Positions 59,832-64,000 of a stretch of 64,000 nucleotides of DNA are shown here, piece after piece. Source of the DNA: Antrodiella citrinella (lineage: Eukaryota > Basidiomycota > Agaricomycetes > Polyporales > Steccherinaceae); assembly GCA_004802725.1 (NCBI GenBank), contig SGPM01000111.1, forward strand, positions 1-64,000. The letters are read 5' to 3'. The notes beneath the pieces are model-generated. The model was not told the DNA's origin. It saw nothing but the letters and a program-made list of their open reading frames with translations, and searched no databases. Positions within the stretch are counted from its first letter, which is position 1, and every line of letters begins with the position of its first letter. Position numbers and translations under genes: made by a program.

Positions 59832-61044
59832 TTAATCAGTTTCAACTTCTTCCTCCTGAACCATCTTCTCGATTTGGTCCCGGAATTCTTTCATGAATCC
59901 GGGAGACATCGTCCTCGAAGAGATCGTAGTCGTCCCGCCTCCCAGTCGGGGAATCTCCATCCTCACTTCCCTCCCATCGTCTCGTAGGTGAAGCGCATCG
60001 TCAGCAACCGGCGTTGGTGCTACAATTGCAGGGGCCACAGTTTGAGACGACGACGAAGCATCTTCATTGGTCGCTGAGGGAGCTTCGGAGATCTTGCAAA
60101 TGCTTTTGTGTCTTTTCCAGTCCTGAACGATCCATTCTGCGTCAGTACGATGAGGGCACAACTGTCGGAATAGACCGGCTCACAGCTTTTTGACACTCCT
60201 TGCTGCAATATGACGGTTTGAGGTCCGCCGAACATGACCCTGCACACCGCAATAGTCCAGACTTGCGCGTCCCCTCGATCCCGCATCCCTCCGCCGCGCA
60301 CACATACGCGTTCGGAGCCTTCGCAACCTTCTCGTTCCTTTTCTCTGTGCTCTTCTTCATCTCTTCCTCTCGTCTTTCCACGGCCTCCCATAGAAACTCT
60401 AGCTCGTGGAACCGAGGGTTGTTGAACTGCTGAAACTTGTTCTCCTCCATCAGCTGCTTGATCGTCATCCCGATGACCAGCACTGCGGGCGACACGAAGC
60501 CTAACGAGGCGCAGTCGTTGGCGTGCATTGCGGCGCGGTGCGCGGCGTCGATGTTCCACACGGTGGGCCCTTCTTCCTCGGTCATCCGGGAGTCCCATTG
60601 TGCATTGGCGAGGCACGAAAGAGCGCGGACACGGATTTTCTTTGAGATAGTGGCACCTGTCTTCGGTTTCCCGGCGATGCCGTACCACCAGGTCATAGCG
60701 TTTTGGACGTTCTTATCCACGCCACAGCCTGTGAACATTCTATACAAAGTGCTGAGTACGACTTGACTATATCTGCTATAAGCTGAGCACACGCACCTCA
60801 AACCAGCTTCTAAACAGTCTGCTGCAACGCCAGCAGACGCACCCTCCATCACCTGCCGCATCGTTTTCGAATTCAACTCCTCCGAGTACGTCTGCATCGC
60901 AGTGAAGAGGTCCAGGTTCACTCGGACAGCCACACAGCAGTTGCGGCGTAGGCTGCTGTACGCGGAGAATGCGTTCGGGTCGACCCCTCCAAAATTGAAA
61001 TCATCAGGTATCGGCCCGACATTGGCGCTGCCTTTGAAGCTCAT
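59832..61044 (-). CDS. MYND zinc-finger protein
   Basis: Three or four exons give about 370 residues. The N-terminal two thirds are helical with Sel1/TPR-like spacing (CGVDKNVQNAMTWWYGIAG, KKIRVRALSCLANAQWD, FVSPAVLVIGMTIKQLMEEN), then a charged helix (ERREEEMKKSTEKRNEKVAK). The MYND finger follows: CAAEGCGIEG, LLRCAGSCSADLKPSYCSKE, CQKADWKRHKSIC, with the usual C/H ligands. The tail ends in MSPGFMKEFRDQIEKMVQEE. MYND fingers bind Pro-rich partners; here the domain layout (repeat helices plus MYND) is common in Agaricomycetes with unknown role. A diverged copy of its tail lies just upstream at 61246-61383. Confidence 0.85.
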
Positions 61045-61245
61045 CGTTGGTCGTTGTGGTCAGTGTAACGGTGTGCGACGGTGGGAGAAGCCGACGCGTT
61101 CATGAGCGGTGGCGGGGTAGAAATAGTAAATCTATTTTCTTGACCAGTAAATAAGCACGTGCTCAATTATACTGCCCGAGTCTTGGCCCGAAATCTACTT
61201 ACATCATGTCAACAAAAACAAAAACTGAGACAGTCCTGATCCTCT

Positions 61246-61383
61246 CTAGTTTGTCTCGGGTCTCTTGTCGGCGTCGCTTCCAAGCAATTTCTCAATCTCG
61301 TCTCGGACATTCGTCACAAACTCCGGGCCCGGGGTCCCTTGAAGACGTCGACCACGACCACTACTGACAAGAATGTTCTCCAT
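61246..61383 (-). pseudogene. Tail fragment of a second MYND-type gene
   Basis: A minus-strand frame of 45 codons (MENILVSSGRGRRLQGTPGP, EFVTNVRDEIEKLLGSDADK, RPETN, stop) matches the C-terminal end of the neighbouring MYND protein (TISSRTMSPGFMKEFRDQIE). Only the tail is present: no MYND cysteines are found upstream. It is probably what is left of a tandem duplicate. Confidence 0.55.
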
Positions 61384-61780
61384 CGGAGACAGAATACAGA
61401 TACGTGATAGGGGATACGTGGTCTTGAGACTAGTGACATGTTCCTTCCATGTCTGCTATACGTGCGTTCATTGTCACCGTGCCCAATTGTAGCTGACAGC
61501 GGCAAATGCTGTACCGGCGTTTTCTAGGACGTCTGCAAGACGCCAGACTGGAAGTGTCTCGGACGACGCTCGTTCTGTGCTTCTGCACAGACATGCACAG
61601 GACATGCGCTTCGCGATTTCGTGGGAGAAAGACATTAACAAACACAGTCTGGCCTGCCATATAGACCTACTTACGTCGTGTGCTGGTATCAGGTTCTTTC
61701 CTTTACCCACTAGTGAGCCCATCTCGTTTGCACCTTCCCATTGCTCACCAAGAACGTAGTCATCCCATATACGACTAAGT
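61384..61780. other. Short region with an exon-like minus-strand piece
   Basis: The minus strand at about 61675-61803 reads PDPAILSRIWDDYVLGEQWE then GANEMGSLVGKGKNLIPAHD and meets a gtaagt donor. It is protein-like and overlaps the first exon of the plus-strand DUF6535 gene. A second piece (LPVWRLADVLENAGTAFAAV, near 61490-61565) follows at a distance. The family is not recognised. Confidence 0.3.
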
Positions 61781-64000
61781 ATGGCTGGATCAGGTACAAG
61801 CCATAGGAAAAGTCAAGAAATCAATCAAAACGATGCAGTCCCAAAAACCAGCCGTCACTCCCCGAATAGCCAAGGTGCAACCGAGTGAGTCGATTACTCA
61901 AAGGTTTCACCGATTTCTCTCATTTGCCCCATGTCAGATACGCAGAGGCCCTGTCTACCCTGGTGGAGATTTTAGACACTCTGAAAAAATCGAACATTGT
62001 GCCTCAGCACATCGCAGACAAATGGGCGCGCCTCTGGAATAGATACAAAGTCGAGGCAAGTGAATACGATGGCAGCCTCTTGAAGAGGTACCGGGAAGAT
62101 ATGGACAATTCCACCATCTTCGTGAGCCACAATTCGTTCNGGATGTTCTGGTCCGAATCATACTCACTCTGTGCGCACTGGCAGGCTGGTCTCTTTTCTG
62201 CTGTCGTGGCCACCGTGGCGAGCATGACGGTCTCTGACCTTAGTCAGGATCCCAATCTCAAGGGACAAGTCCTTCTTCAGTCAATCCTCGATTCCATAAA
62301 CAATACCACTGGNCGTCCCGCCGAAGCACAGANTTCTGCGGAATGGACAGGACCGAGTGTCTCCGTCCTCTGGGTACAGTCGCTACTGTACGCTTCCCTG
62401 ACCTGCAGTCTCTTCGCGGCNCTCAGCGCCGTAATGGCCAAGCAGTGGCTCAGCCGATACGATAACGTCGACGAGCGTGGTACCATCGCAGATCGCTGCA
62501 GGGAGAGACAGCGGAAGTTTGACGCGTTGGAAGCATGGCGCTTCCACGCTGTCCTAGAAGCCATTCCCGTTCTCCTCCAAGCCTCTCTCATTTTGTTTGG
62601 CCTGGGGCTGAGTGGTTNCATGTGGAACCAGACCCACGTAGTCGCAGCCGTTCTTATCGTGATGAACGGCNCTGGTTTGCTGGCCTACTTCTCTCTCATT
62701 GGGTTGTCGCTGCGATACCCCGATTGCCCCTTCTACACCCCTTTGTCCGACAGGCTGCAACNCCTCCTCGTGCTCTTTCTTTCCTGCATTCTGTCTCTCT
62801 ACACCGGCTCTCGACAATACCTTCGGCCCATCCGCAATTCTAGATACTGGCANGGACTACGCTCAGCCGGACGCGTAGTCTCTTCTGCCTCTATTAACCT
62901 AATCNAGACCCGCGTTGTGTCCCCTCTTTCCACGTGGATTCAATCCTTACCCAATTTGGTGTACCGATCCAATGGAANACTGCTTCCTCAGCACGAACGG
63001 GCGGATGAGACTACAGAAGATCAGGATGCTCTCGAAATCATCCTCACTCGCTGTTTGACCACTCTCCGTCGTTCATCCACACTGGATCATGCTANTGCAC
63101 GACTAGACGACAAGTCTACCGACAGAGCGATGGTACTATGGCTTTTGGATACATCGACTGACCCGACTGTCCGTGCAGACACGTTGGAGATCGTCCCCGA
63201 TCTNCGCTGGCCAAAAGGCATGATTACCGAGCGCATCCGCCTGCACACATTGGACTTTCTTCTTGACAGACTGGTGGAGTGCCTTCCATCCAAAGGCCAC
63301 GGATATTATATTCCCACCGGCAGCGCTGAGAAGGATGAGCTCGTGGCAATCGGGCGCGCATACCTTGCATTGCACATCGAACTGATAAACCCCAACTCTC
63401 CCGCTTTTGATGTGAATGAATGGAAAAACGACGAGGAGCGTTTGAGAAAATTCTTCCANATCGTATCAGCATTGTGGCCACTCGTCGTTCCTGGTGACGA
63501 CTCCCGCCCTATCTCGTCACGACCACTCGTCGTTGGATTCGGAGACGACTGGCAAGTCCTNTGTCTTCTTTGGAGTATGTGCAATACTTTCCGCGAATAC
63601 TCAATACCTACGGTGGAGACGGGAGCCTTCTCCCTCGCTGATTATGATTTTTCTGCTGAAACTGCCTCGGAAGTGGACTTGTGCACCAAAACTCTCCTCT
63701 ATCTTGGGTATCTTGTGANAAACGGCATCTACGGATTCGTGGAATCAGATCGCAGCTTTTTGCTACAGGCAGTCGCGCATTCTACCTCGAGTCAGTTGCC
63801 GCGTGAAAGTCACCAAATGCGGTTGGTTGCGGTCACCATGATACTAGGAAACGTGTACANACCAAACNCTACCAGGTCAGTCGCCATGCTGGATTTGAAT
63901 CAGTTTCACAACTAACCATTTTGCAATCAGCTTCANGGACACGGTGAAGTTCGCGTGTCAAANGCTGCAAAGGGCACATGCTAGTCGGGATCCGTCTACG
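61781..64000 (+). CDS. DUF6535 membrane protein, cut by the right edge
   Basis: Exon 1 (61781-61884, MAGSGTSHRKSQEINQNDAV) joins in phase to a long exon 2 (61938-63875) and then exon 3 (63931 to the edge). The text has the conserved order of the large Agaricomycete DUF6535 family: SLLKRYREDMDNSTIFVSHN, AHWQAGLFSAVVATVASMTV (helix 1), VLWVQSLLYASLTCSLFA (helix 2), AVMAKQWLSRYDNVDERGTI, FDALEAWRFHAVLEAIPVLL, QASLILFGLGLSG (helix 3) and a fourth helix near 62660. The soluble C-terminal part is mostly helical. The function of the family is unknown. About 19 single N bases occur in the window part of this gene, none of which breaks the frame. Confidence 0.88.

Noticed and set aside
60020..60688. 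222-codon open frame inside the MYND gene
   Set aside because: Same strand, other frame, Arg-rich; a shadow of the GC-rich MYND coding sequence.

Overview
The window comes from a fungal nuclear genome, almost certainly a mushroom-forming basidiomycete (Agaricomycetes). Genes are dense, lie on both strands, and are broken by many introns of about 45-65 bases with GT...AG ends and CTAA-type branch sites. Several families are typical of Agaricomycetes, namely the DUF6533 and DUF6535 membrane proteins and the RS-rich CCCH protein. Scattered single N bases show a draft assembly. No tRNA, rRNA, CRISPR array or intact transposon was seen.

Left part (1-12.4 kb): a gene tail cut by the left edge, a long stretch with no recognised gene, a small hypothetical gene (2.49-2.97 kb), an unrecognised five-exon gene (4.6-5.4 kb, minus), mitochondrial enoyl-CoA hydratase, a WRN-like 3'-5' exonuclease without a helicase, and a long-chain acyl-CoA synthetase (copy 1). 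Middle (12.9-29.7 kb): a very large EF-hand/ZZ-finger protein, a hotdog acyl-CoA thioesterase, a zuotin-type J protein, a second acyl-CoA synthetase (copy 2) and a cytochrome P450. Two fatty-acid activating enzymes, a thioesterase, a beta-oxidation hydratase and a P450 therefore sit within 25 kb.

Housekeeping block (30-49.4 kb): cohesin regulator PDS5 and NatA subunit NAA15 diverge from one short promoter. They are followed by ribosomal protein eL42, an RS-rich CCCH/coiled-coil protein, a 14-helix MFS transporter and the transcription kinase BUR1/CDK9. Right part (50-64 kb): a broken DUF6533 membrane-protein gene, sphingolipid delta-4 desaturase, an MTH1-like NUDIX hydrolase, D-amino-acid oxidase, a Ysc84/SH3 endocytic protein, a MYND-finger protein with a truncated paralogue tail beside it, and a DUF6535 membrane protein cut by the right edge.

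The most unusual observation is in acyl-CoA synthetase copy 1. Restoring its reading frame over the conserved YGSTE motif needs a single-nucleotide exon (position 11319) between two canonical 56-base introns. Its paralogue has one ordinary intron at the same place. Both paralogues also carry 7-nt and 15-nt micro-exons at identical positions.
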